From: Mesostigma viride
Taxonomy: Eukaryota > Streptophyta > Mesostigmatophyceae > Mesostigmatales > Mesostigmataceae
Reading direction: 5' to 3'
Length of the DNA: 64,000 nt
NCBI GenBank assembly: GCA_009746045.1
Contig: RPFO01000138.1
Coordinates: 62,001 to 126,000, forward strand
The position numbers and the translations under genes were made by a program. How positions within the stretch are numbered: position 1 is the stretch's first letter; each line of letters opens with the position of its first letter. The notes under the pieces were generated by a model. That model was not told the DNA's origin, made no database searches, and was given only the letters and a program-made list of their open reading frames with translations. Positions 1 through 10,060 of the stretch are shown here, one piece after another.

Positions 1-1140
1 TCCAGGGCCGTGCGCAGGCGGTTCAGGATGAGCCGCATAAGAAGCTTGAGGGGGGCACTTTGAATGCACACCCCTCTGTAGTTGCCGGGGTCGGCAGGCG
101 ACCCCTTGTTCTTGTACAGCATCGTGCGAAAACTGTGTTGCCAGGCCGCTGGAGGTGGTTGCGACGACAGCAGAAGGCGGTTGCAGATGTCCCGGAAGAG
201 CAGCATAACACCTGTGTCCTCGAATTCGGCTGCAAGTTTTACAACTGCGGCCGGAATCTCGTCAGAGCCGGTGGCTGCGTCATAACGCAGGCGCTGGACC
301 GCCTCCGTGACCTCGCGAGAGGTGAAAGGAGGCATGTCAGACGGGTCGCCAAGTGGGCCGACCAGCGGGGGGACTAGGTAGTCCGCCGCTGACCTAGGCG
401 GGGCCGGGGGCCCTGCGGGGCCGGCCAGGGCGGCCGGGCGGGCGGCGGCGGCTGGGAGCAGGGGTGGGGGCGGCGCAGCTGTCCCCACGACCTCGGCCGT
501 GGCCGTGGCCCAGGTACGACTGAAGCCGCTTGGCTGGGGCGCCGGGGACGTCGTGGCGGTGGGGCCGGCCGAGGCCGTCCGGGTGCCCGAGGCGCTTGTA
601 CCAGAACCAGGCCCCCTTGCCGTCGTGTTTCTGCTGGCAGCTGCGCAGGTCCTTGACCATCTGCTGAGCATCTGCCTTCTCAGCCTGCTCGTAGGCGGCC
701 CTCAGAGCTGCTTGCAGCCCAGGTTTGGCGATCGGATCTCTGTTGCGTCGGAGCATCTGCCTGGCGGCGACCACTGTCGGTGCGTGACGGTGGACAGCAA
801 GCTGCCGACGCGGAGGCAAGGTGGGGAGGGTGCGGGCAGCCAGGCGATACTTGGCGGCGACACCACGGAGGATCACAGAAATATCCCCCGGCGGCGGAAT
901 GGCGTGTAACTGCTGTCGGCTGCCCCCGGCGTCGAATACGGCCAGGAAATCATCCCTGTGCGACATAGCGGCCTGCTCTGCTGCTGACATCTTGTCGGCA
1001 TCCTTCAGCACAATCCGGAGCACTTTCAGATCTGGCTGAGGTGCCAGCTGTCGCGACGGTTTCACCCCAGGAAACCGCAATCTGATGCGAGCGAGCACGA
1101 GACGATGATCAGATTCCACCGTGCTGACAGAATCTTGCAG
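1..1140 (-). pseudogene. LINE-A, 3' part of ORF2 (endonuclease end to start of RT), interrupted copy
   Basis: On the minus strand this is co-linear with 5366-6499 of the second LINE-A copy. It covers the end of the endonuclease (the SDHR-type motif near 1090), the linker, and the start of the reverse transcriptase, where it runs off the window. The reading frame at 394-1143 is broken by one extra C near 435 relative to the other copy, while the other copy lacks four bases present here near 512, so each copy carries a different lesion. The copy stops sharply at 1140 against the left inverted repeat of the large element; the missing 5' part of the same LINE resumes at 22812. Confidence 0.85.
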
Positions 1141-1196
1141 CACTATACTTTTCGTCCGAGGGTAGTAAAAAGGATCCGAGGCGTAAATTACGAGGT
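1141..1196 (+). repeat. Left terminal inverted repeat of the CACTA-like element
   Basis: 56 bp, identical to the reverse complement of 22756-22811; divergence starts at the next base. It starts with CACTA, the diagnostic end of the superfamily. Confidence 0.85.
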
Positions 1197-1470
1197 CTTA
1201 TCTTACTACCTAGATACGAGGCGTGAGATCCAACGCCGTAATCATTACTACCTATCATCCTACGTAGTAATTTTACTAGCCGTAAGTAAGAGTAACGTTA
1301 CGACTGCACATCTTTGGTAGTACATTACCGACAGAGTAAATTACCGCGACGGGTCTTGGTTGGTAATCTACCACCTGTAGATTAGGTGCCAGTGATCCGA
1401 TGCTGTAAGATACGTTTCAGTAAGTTACTTCGGGGATCTTTGCCTGTACACGGCCAGATGGATAATTATA
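1197..1470 (+). repeat. Left subterminal region with scattered TTACTACC/GTAAATTA motifs
   Basis: Degenerate copies of the 15-bp unit seen at the right end (motifs such as TTACTACC, GTAAATTA and TTACGA) are scattered over about 270 bp without clean periodicity. In CACTA elements such subterminal motifs bind the element's own regulatory protein. No ORF is convincing here. Confidence 0.5.
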
Positions 1471-1647
1471 TTGTAATGGAGAAGTGGGAGAACGTGCGTG
1501 TCTATTAGCAAATGCAGCGAAATATAAAAATGTAGTTATCAGCCTTTTTCGCCTATTCAGCAGTTGTCGTTGTCGGCCGTTGTCATTAAGCGGCTATAGA
1601 TTATGTGTGCTGGGGCCGGTGAAAAGACGCTAGCAAAGTTCGTCTGA

Positions 1648-2758
1648 ATGGCGTCCAATAGAGGGGATTTTATTCTTAGTGGATTGTTGGACGAGGAGAA
1701 GGCGAGGTTGCTGGCGGAGAATGCGAAAGAGCAGAGGGAAGCAGCGGAAGCCGTGCGTGGAAGATGAGGTAACGGGATGGAGTGTGGGCCCTGGCTTCTG
1801 GTTATGAAATGATGGCGGTTGCAGGCCAGCCGTGCTCGCTGGTAATGGGTGCGTGGTGTTGAAATCCAAGTTCTGCGCGTATTCTGTTTTTTGGTCAATG
1901 ATTGAAGGGATGTCGCCTTGTTTTATTTTTGTGCATCTGCGTCCCGTCGTGACTGCCTCGTCATGGACGCCCAGGGGTAGAAGTTCGAACGAGGGAATGA
2001 TTTTTCAAACGCCTGGATATGTTATGATAGTACGAATAAATGGTAATGGGTAGAGGCGGCCAAAATTTTGTTGGAAGTGTGCCAACGCCGCACATACGAC
2101 TTGAACAACCCTAGGTATCTTAGGAAAAGGAAACACGGATACGTCGGAGTGGAGGAAGAGGAAGACGATGACGATGGTGAAGACGGAGAGGTTTACAATG
2201 GAGGCCTTGAGAATGGGGAGACATTGAATCAGGAGAGCAGGGTAGCGGTGAGTGGCCCGTCATGAATTACATTGTGGTTGCAGTTGTTAGCGAGGCGTGT
2301 TGATTGCTTCTTGCCGCGGGTAATCGCTAGCGCGCATAACCTTCTTTTTTCAACAGGTGTTCTGGTGCATTGACTGCCGCAAAGCAATTAATGGGACTGA
2401 TTATGTGCCTATCATGCCGTTTGGGAATCATACATTGCCAACATTTCGTGTTTAGAAGGCGCGCCTTCAGAAGCATATTCAGCACCGCACGAGCCAGGTG
2501 CTGAAGGCGTGCTTGGAGAGGAAGGGGTATAAAGTGCGCATGACCGCATCGAAGAAGAAGAAGCAGCAGGAATCGGGCAAGACCATGATAACCGAGCCAG
2601 GATTGGCTTTCGTGCATGCAGTACATGGTGCGGCGCAGGCAGTGAATGCTGCATCGATTGCAGCGGTGCAGCCTGTGGCCATGGCGGTGCAGGGCGCGGG
2701 TCCTGAAGTGTGGGCGTTGGCGAAGCAGATTCACGATGCTGTCATGGCCACGTTGTGA
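1648..2758 (+). pseudogene. Multi-exon gene with BED-type zinc finger, next to left transposon end
   Basis: Three exons fit together in phase 0: 1648-1752 (ATG, 35 codons, donor GTGCGT), 2053-2247 (acceptor TAG, acidic EEEEDDDD stretch, donor GTGAGT) and 2357-2758 (acceptor TTTTTTCAACAG, stop TGA). Exon 3 opens with FWCIDCRKA and continues to LQKHIQHRTSQ, a C-x2-C ... H-x2-H arrangement like a BED or related transposon zinc finger, then a lysine-rich segment. An in-frame TAG at 2453-2455 lies inside the finger. It is either a real lesion or the end of a 51-nt phase-0 intron with donor GTGCCT near 2404. The position beside the inverted repeat suggests an element-encoded DNA-binding protein, but no known family was identified. 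Confidence 0.45.
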
Positions 2759-2837
2759 AGCCAAGGAATGGGTGTTGGTTCCAGTCAGGTGCCTCGCCCG
2801 GAGGAAGCTTTTCTGCTGTAAGCAGAGGTGCGGCATC

Positions 2838-2929
2838 AAGCATTTGCAATCGCCATGAGAGCAGTGGAGATGTCAGCGGCATGAAGCATTTGCAATCGCC
2901 ATGAGAGCAGTGGAGATGTCTGCGGCATT
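2838..2929 (+). repeat. 46-bp tandem duplication in a decayed coding segment
   Basis: Two adjacent 46-bp copies (2838-2883 and 2884-2929) differ by a few bases. One frame through the second copy reads as a plausible exon (MRAVEMSAALGD and onward) ending at a GTACGC donor near 2966. The duplication breaks the frame, so the downstream part of the gene at 1648-2758 looks decayed. Confidence 0.5.
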
Positions 2930-3543
2930 GGGAGATCTGCAGACAATTGCAGGAGGACATTGTGCGGTACGCTTGTAGGGTGTATGCTGTGTTGTTCCGC
3001 TCGCTAATGGACATGTGCCCCTGTAACCTCTTCCAGGCTAGTATCTGCTATCCACCTCTTCAGGCTTGAAAAGTAAATTGCTGTACGGTTCACAATTGGC
3101 ATGGCTTGACATGCACGCGTCCTTGACTGTGGTCTGCATGGGTTTGGGGTTTAGCGGTTTACATCAGACTCTGCTGTGTGTCTGCTTAATCAGCCGACGT
3201 GTCACATGGGGACAGCAACGGCGCTGGGATGCAGCCCGGTGTGAATGCGAGTAAGGTACGCGCTGTCATGCATGGCGGATGGGGCGTGGAAGCCACGACC
3301 CACGTTTTTGTGTGTGCACGGGGGGCTAGGGGGCAAGTCGTTGTGTTGCTGCCATCCATATGGCCATGGATATGCGGGAAGCTTTCCCTGTACCCATACT
3401 TAATGATGCATGGACTGGTTGTGACAGCCAAGGGTTTAGCTGTCGTGGGTTTGCTGAGTGATCATGGCAGTCTGCTAGGCTGGTGCTAGAACAGCAATAG
3501 CGCGGTTACTGCTATGTCTTGCCCGTGCTAACTGATGCTGCAG

Positions 3544-3672
3544 CCATGCGTGGAGCGCGAATCGTCCCGAGAGGAGAAGGAGGAGGCGGGGCCGGTGCAC
3601 CCATGGGCAGGGCCGGAGAAGAAGGACGCGGAGCACCCAGTGTGGGAGAAGGAGAAGGCGGGGAAGCACTGA
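3544..3672 (+). other. Possible terminal exon, charged Glu/Lys-rich
   Basis: After a CTGATGCTGCAG acceptor, 42 codons stay open to a TGA at 3670-3672. The product is rich in E, K and P (SSREEKEEAGP and VWEKEKAGKH). It could be the last exon of the zinc-finger gene upstream, but no exon joins the two convincingly. Confidence 0.25.
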
Positions 3673-3737
3673 AGCTCCACCCCATGTCAGGCCTCTAGTA
3701 TAGGTGCCAGTTAACTAAACCCATGCACGTGCAGGTT

Positions 3738-4074
3738 GTAGCTCAGAATGTATTTAAAATCATATGCCCCTTTTCAGGTATATGTGTAACAGTGACTCCC
3801 AACGGATATATGTTCCTAATTTATTAAATTCTTACTGAATAATTGTTGTCTTTATGAACCCATGAAGAGCAAAGCCCGGTGGGGAGTACATGTAACGCAT
3901 TACCACGAGAAGGGGTCCCCACACCGCATTTCTTCGCTCTCTGTTCCTATGCAGAACAAGAAGAGGTGGAAGACCAATGTCCCGGCTCACACGCCAGCCC
4001 ATGTGGGTAAGCCCCCTCCCCCAAAGCGGAAGGGGCGCTTTGGGGAGAAGTGTAGTGAGGATTTTGTAGACTAG
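3738..4074 (+). pseudogene. LINE-B remnants: 3' tail then C-terminal coding end
   Basis: 3738-3845 matches the LINE-B 3' tail seen at 61360-61440 (same order: AGAATGTATT, CATATGCCCC, ACTCCCAACGG, TTCCTAATT). 3862-4074 then encodes the LINE-B C-terminus (MQNKKRWK ... VGKPPPPKR), matching 60811-60915, with its own stop. The tail precedes the coding end, so these are two separate truncated pieces. Confidence 0.7.
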
Positions 4075-4311
4075 ATAGCACTAACTTACTTACACCAGAC
4101 CTGGCAATAAACAAGCATTGATGGGATGGACCCAGCGATACATAATGGGCGTGCATGCGTAAAAAATATACACTCTGCATGGCCCAATGGGCATGCATTC
4201 AAATAATTACAAATGAAGGCCGCCATGAGAGCACTGAAGCTAAACCAGACCGGGCCACAATTAACCCTCCAGCACCAAAGTTCCACTGCATCATGTAAGA
4301 CAAGCCTGACA

Positions 4312-4421
4312 TCCATCCATCCATCCATCCATCCATCCATCCATCCATCCATCCATCCATCCATCCATCCATCCATCCATCCATCCATCCATCCATCCAT
4401 CCATCCATCCATCCATCCATC
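4312..4421. repeat. (CCAT)n microsatellite, about 27 units
   Basis: A pure run of the tetranucleotide directly precedes the 5' end of the LINE-A copy. Long MDGW or SIHP ORFs over it are artefacts of the 4-bp period. Confidence 0.95.
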
Positions 4422-4628
4422 GAGTCAGTCGACACGCCGGCGACCCCAGCCAGGACGGAGACGACGCATATCCGTCCTGAAAGAAAGCCTCCATGCGTTG
4501 ACAAGCATTAACCCCAATTGCCACCCTCCCCCTCCCCCCCCCCCCCCCACCCCCCCCCACCTCCAGCACTACCCTTCTCCACCCCCACCCCCACCCCCAC
4601 CCCCCGCTAATAGGGCAACGGCCCATTC

Positions 4629-7600
4629 TTGGTTGCTAGTTTTAACGTGCGCACCCTCCCTGCAGATCCTTCTACGAGCGGCGGCACCCCAGCACGCCAA
4701 CGCGTCGACGAGCTGATCGCCCTGTGCGCCGACAACAAGATCGCTGTTCTTGGAGTCCAGGAGCACCGACGCACCGTTGACCCTCAGCACGCGGTCAACG
4801 GTCTGCTGGTCGACGACCTGCGTGCAGGCTGGCGGTTCCACTATGGTGGCGGCGACGCGCCGGGCCAAGGTGGTGTGGGCCTCTTGTGCTCGCCGGCAGC
4901 ATCAGAGCAGCTCCAGTCCATCGTGCTGCGGTCCCCGCGTGTGCTAGTGGCCACTTTTTCGGCCACTGAGGGCCATTCACACCACACGCTAACCGTTATC
5001 GTGGGATATGCACCACATGCGGGTCGAGCTCAGGCGGAACGTGAGGCCTTCTTCGACGCCCTCAAGGAGGAGGAGGCCAACATCCCAGCTCGGCACTTCC
5101 TGGTTATGCTGCTCGACGCCAACGCCACGCTGCCAGTTGGCACTGGGGGCGCTCAGTATTCCCCAACCAACACGACAGCCAACGGTAACACGCCTTTATT
5201 TGCGAATCTGCTGGCAGAATCTGCGCTGGTTGCATGCAATGCTTCTTTCGCACGCCCCGCTGAGCAGCTGGCCACCTTTTTTGGGCCGTCGGATCGGGTG
5301 GTGTGCCTTGATTATGTCTGCGTACGTCGGGCTCAGCGCCCCTCAGTTGTCGATGCTCGCGTCCTGCAAGATTCTGTCAGCACGGTGGAATCTGATCATC
5401 GTCTCGTGCTCGCTCGCATCAGATTGCGGTTTCCTGGGGTGAAACCGTCGCGACAGCTGGCACCTCAGCCAGATCTGAAAGTGCTCCGGATTGTGCTGAA
5501 GGATGCCGACAAGATGTCAGCAGAAGAGCAGGCCGCTATGTCGCACAGGGATGATTTCCTGGCCGTATTCGACGCCGGGGGCAGCCGACAGCAGTTACAC
5601 GCCATTCCGCCGCCGGGGGATATTTCAGTGATCCTCCGTGGTGTCGCCGCCAAGTATCGCCTGGCTGCCCGCACCCTCCCCACCTTGCCTCCGCGTCGGC
5701 AGCTTGCTGTCCACCGTCACGCACCGACAGTGGTCGCCGCCAGGCAGATGCTCCGCCGCAACAGAGATCCGCTCGCCAAACCTGGGCTGCAAGCAGCTCT
5801 GAGGGCCGCCTACGAGCAGGCTGAGAAGGCAGATGCTCAGCAGATGGTCAAGGACCTGCGCAGCTGCCAGCAGAAGCACGACGGCAAGGGGGCCTGGTTC
5901 TGGTACAAGCGCCTCGGGCACCCGGACGGCCTCGGCCGGCCCCACCGCCACGACGTCCCCGGCGCCCCAGCCAAGCGGCTTCGTACCTGGGCCACGGCCA
6001 CGGCCGAGGTCGTGGGGACAGCTGCGCCGCCCCCACCCCTGCTCCCAGCCGCCGCCGCCCGCCGGCCGCCCTGGCCGGCCCCGCAGGGCCCCCGGCCCCG
6101 CCTAGGTCAGCGGCGGACTACCTAGTCCCCCCGCTGGTCGGCCCACTTGGCGACCCGTCTGACATGCCTCCTTTCACCTCTCGCGAGGTCACGGAGGCGG
6201 TCCAGCGCCTGCGTTATGACGCAGCCACCGGCTCTGACGAGATTCCGGCCGCAGTTGTAAAACTTGCAGCCGAATTCGAGGACACAGGTGTTATGCTGCT
6301 CTTCCGGGACATCTGCAACCGCCTTCTGCTGTCGTCGCAACCACCTCCAGCGGCCTGGCAACACAGTTTTCGCACGATGCTGTACAAGAACAAGGGGTCG
6401 CCTGCCGACCCCGGCAACTACAGAGGGGTGTGCATTCAAAGTGCCCCCCTCAAGCTTCTTATGCGGCTCATCCTGAACCGCCTGCGCACGGCCCTGGACG
6501 GTCACCTCAGCGAGACTCAGCACGGCTTCCGTTCAGGTCGCAACACAGTACAGGCGCTCTTCGCTACTCGCCGACTGGTGGAGGAACTGCAACGCCTTCA
6601 GCCTGGTGAGTCCCCTTTGCACCTTGTGCTGGTGGACTTCATCAAAGCCTTCGATTCGGTTTTCTGGCCTGCGCTTTGGGACATCCTCGAGTTGTTCCGG
6701 ATCCCCCGCCCCCTGATTGCTGTCATCCGCAACCTGTATGAAGGGTCCACCACTTCGGTGCGCACTTCTTACGGGACCACGCCCCCATGCCCTTTACAGA
6801 AGGGTGTGTGGCAGGGCTGCGTGCTGTCGCCCTACCTGTTCATTATTGTTGTCGAATACGTAATGATTCAGGCGCGCAAGCGATTTGCCCGCATCGTGGG
6901 CAGGGAACCAGGAGTGCAGGTTGCTAACAAATTCTGGCATGGCGGTGCGGACACGGAGATTCGGCTGGCAGACATCATTTACGCAGACGACACCACCCTC
7001 TTTGAGGACACTGAGCACGTGCAGACATGGCTTGACTGCCTGGCTCTCGAGGCCCGTGCAGTGGGGCTTGAGGTCAGCAAGAAGACAGAGGCCCTGGCGG
7101 TTGGGCTCACCACCTCAGCGCCGCCCCTCTATCTCCTAGACGGCTCTCGAGTCCTGTATCGGGACCGCGTTAAGCTGCTGGGCAGCCTGCTCCCTAGCTG
7201 CGAGGTGGATGTGGACCACCGCATCTCCCTCGCCTGGCACGCTTTACGCCAGTACCGGGCCCTATGGCGCAAGCCCCTGGGCAAGATCGAGAAACAGGAC
7301 CTGTTCAAGGTCCTCGTCCTTCCTGTTCTCACGTATGGCGCCGAGACGTGGACCCTCACCGCCGACCTGGCCCGCAAGCTGGACGGCGCGGTCACCAGCA
7401 TGCTGCGTTCCATTTTCAGAGTAGGATATGCTGCTCATGTCCGCAATGAGGACCTGTACCAGGGCATGCCCTATATCACCAGCACAATTAAGCAACGCCG
7501 CCTGCAGCTAGTAGGGCACCTAGCTCGCACCAACCAGGTAGACACCTCACGTGGCCCCCCCGCAGGACTGCGACCAGCCCAGCCTGGCCGGCACCTCCTG

Positions 7601-7807
7601 ACGTGGGCTGGGCCCAGTGATGTTAGACGCCGCAAGGCCCGCACCTTCAAAGAACAGCTAGTAGAGGACATGGGGGGCCTCGGCCTCTCCGTGATTTGGA
7701 AGAAGATGATGGACAAGGCCAAGTGGGCCCAGGTCATAGAGGACAACGAGCCCCCCCCAGTGGGGAAGCGCCCGCGTGTGCAATCCCACGGGAGGCACGC
7801 TAGATAG
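4629..7807 (+). pseudogene. LINE-A ORF2: apurinic endonuclease plus reverse transcriptase, frameshifted
   Basis: The first frame (4629-6125) is an EEP-type endonuclease. It shows SFNVRTL with the metal-site Asn, GVQEHR with the catalytic Glu, GYAPH, LLDANA and the terminal SDHR. The second frame (6164-7807, open upstream to about 6089) is the reverse transcriptase, with QHGFRSGRNT, LVDFIKAFDSV, QGCVLSPYLF and the catalytic YADD near 6980. It then has the TYGAETW and RRLQLVGHL C-terminal motifs. A 4-bp deletion near 5983, shown by comparison with 505-520, shifts the two parts out of frame. The linker is Pro/Ala-rich. The start is uncertain: the first in-frame codon is TTG and the true start probably lies upstream in the poly-C region. 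The clade is L1-like. Confidence 0.85.
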
Positions 7808-7945
7808 CTCCCCCTAGGGCAGCGTGCGGCTGCCTAGATAGATGATGTAGTTAGAATGTTGCTAGATAGATGTAGTATGTAGCCAATGTAGATAGATTAG
7901 ACCGGTAGGAATGTTTGCACCCATCCATCCATTCATCGGGGTTAA

Positions 7946-7996
7946 TGCTCCGTGACTCCCCAACGGGAGCACGAGTCTAATTAATTAATTAATTAA
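7946..7996 (+). other. LINE-A 3' stem-loop and (TTAA)n tail
   Basis: A GCTCC/GGAGC stem with loop GTGACTCCCCAACG (7946-7971) is followed by ACGAGTCTAATTAATT. The same hairpin ends the truncated copy (8922-8947) and recurs at about 9498-9523. A conserved 3' hairpin is a typical recognition site for the LINE reverse transcriptase. Confidence 0.65.
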
Positions 7997-8597
7997 TCCA
8001 TCCATCCATCCATCCATCCATCCATCCATCCATCCATCCATCCATCCATCCATCCATCCATCCATCCATCCATCCATCCATCCATCCATCCATCCATCCA
8101 TCCATCCATCCATCCATCCATCCATCCATCCATCCATCCATCCATCCATCCATCCATCCATCCATCCATCCATCCATCCATCCATCCATCCATCCATCCA
8201 TCCATCCATCCATCCATCCATCCATCCATCCATCCATCCATCCATCCATCCATCCATCCATCCATCCATCCATCCATCCATCCATCCATCCATCCATCCA
8301 TCCATCCATCCATCCATCCATCCATCCATCCATCCATCCATCCATCCATCCATCCATCCATCCATCCATCCATCCATCCATCCATCCATCCATCCATCCA
8401 TCCATCCATCCATCCATCCATCCATCCATCCATCCATCCATCCATCCATCCATCCATCCATCCATCCATCCATCCATCCATCCATCCATCCATCCATCCA
8501 TCCATCCATCCATCCATCCATCCATCCATCCATCCATCCATCCATCCATCCATCCATCCATCCATCCATCCATCCATCCATCCATCCATCCATCCAC
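7997..8597. repeat. (CCAT)n microsatellite, about 150 units
   Basis: About 600 bp of uninterrupted tetranucleotide between two LINE-A 3' ends. Such length implies recent expansion. Confidence 0.95.
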
Positions 8598-8972
8598 GTT
8601 AGACGCCGCAAGGCCCGCACCTTCAAAGAACAGCTAGTAGAGGACATGGGGGGCCTAGGCCTCTCCGTGATTTGGAAGAAGATGATGGACAAGGCCAAGT
8701 GGGCCCAGGTCATAGAGGACAACGAGCCCCCCCCAGTGGGGAAGCGCCCGCGTGTGCAATCCCGCGGGAGGCACGCTAGATAGCTCCCCCCAGGGCAGCG
8801 TGCGGCTGCCTAGATAGATGATGTAGTTAGAATGTTGTTAGATAGATGTAGTATGTAGCCAATGTAGATAGATTAGACCGGTAGGAATGTGTGCGCCCAT
8901 CCATCCATTCATCGGGGTTAATGCTCCGTGACTCCCCAACGGGAGCACGAGTCTAATTAATTAATTAATTAA
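8598..8972 (+). mobile_element. LINE-A, severely 5'-truncated copy (3' end only)
   Basis: Matches 7622-7996 with a handful of substitutions. It includes the last 60 or so codons of ORF2 (through GKRPRVQS), the stop, the 3' UTR, the stem-loop and the TTAA tail. It begins abruptly after (CCAT)n and ends in another (CCAT)n run. Confidence 0.9.
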
Positions 8973-9253
8973 TCCATCCATCCATCCATCCATCCATCCA
9001 TCCATCCATCCATCCATCCATCCATCCATCCATCCATCCATCCATCCATCCATCCATCCATCCATCCATCCATCCATCCATCCATCCATCCATCCATCCA
9101 TCCATCCATCCATCCATCCATCCATCCATCCATCCATCCATCCATCCATCCATCCATCCATCCATCCATCCATCCATCCATCCATCCATCCATCCATCCA
9201 TCCATCCATCCATCCATCCATCCATCCATCCATCCATCCATCCATCCATCCAT
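8973..9253. repeat. (CCAT)n microsatellite, about 70 units
   Basis: Pure tetranucleotide array following the truncated LINE-A copy. Confidence 0.95.
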
Positions 9254-10060
9254 TGATCGGGGTATAGTCCTAGTACAGCCATGCTACGTCCTGGCTATGA
9301 TGAGATTACTTGCCCACGCTCCTAGTGTTATGCCATGCTCACATGGGTCTTATTGCACCCACAGATTGCCGGATCGTTGGCGTGTCCGTTTAGCTAGCGT
9401 TCCCGAATGCAGCTGTGGCATGCCTTAGGCATGAAGGAGACTGGGGGTCTCTGCCCTTTCTCCTGTTGTGCACACACAGGGATTAAAAGCACTTCGGTGC
9501 TCCGTGACTCCCCAACAGGAGCACGTGTTTAATTAATTAATTAATTAATTAATCGGGGTTAGCTAATGCTCCTTGACTCCCTAATGGGGGCATGAGTTTA
9601 ATAAATGAATTAAGTAGTTAGTTAATTAATCAGGTTGATTCAGATGAGGTCTGTGCTGGTTCCTTGTGGACTGGCCAGCCAGGGAGATATCTTCTTACAT
9701 GGTCAGGCCCTTGCCGACCATGTAAGAACCTGTTAGGCGACGCAGTGGCCAGCATTGGACATACCGCCATATGTTTGTCTCCGCGATATGATTTTAGCTG
9801 ACATGCAGAGCACAGACATTGTTGGCGTCATCCGCTCAACCCCTCTTATTCAGACATGGGACCTCGGATGTGTAGGATTAGTAGCGTTGCCCAGGCGGAC
9901 ATTGTCAAAGACTACGACCCCCCAGTTGTGGGTCCTAGGAAATTTAACAAGCATGATTGTCTCCTTGTTGATAGGCATTAATTAATCCTTGATGATAGGC
10001 ATTGCTTGCGTGCAAGATTAGCTCGAGGCCCATATTTTAGACTACTAGCTGAGCTGTGGA
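9254..10060 (+). other. Mixed LINE tails and unassigned sequence
   Basis: 9482-9560 repeats the LINE-A terminal hairpin and TTAA tail. 9553-9640 holds a more diverged version (GCTCCTTGACTCCCTAATGG). 9755-9985 is a 76-codon ORF with no recognisable domain. Nothing here supports a host gene. Confidence 0.5.

Larger units (their letters stand above)
4422..7996 (+). mobile_element. LINE-A retrotransposon, 5'-truncated copy
   Basis: It starts inside the leader or early ORF2 (the [11 protein letters not shown] segment, also seen at 23760-23800) directly after a (CCAT)n run. It holds ORF2 and a 3' UTR, and ends with a stem-loop and (TTAA)n followed by another (CCAT)n run. ORF1, present in the minus copy at 23986-25342, is missing, which fits 5' truncation during target-primed reverse transcription. 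Confidence 0.85.

Noticed and set aside
7985..9282. Long minus-strand ORFs of repeated MDGW
   Set aside because: They arise from the (CCAT)n period of 4, which gives open frames on every register.
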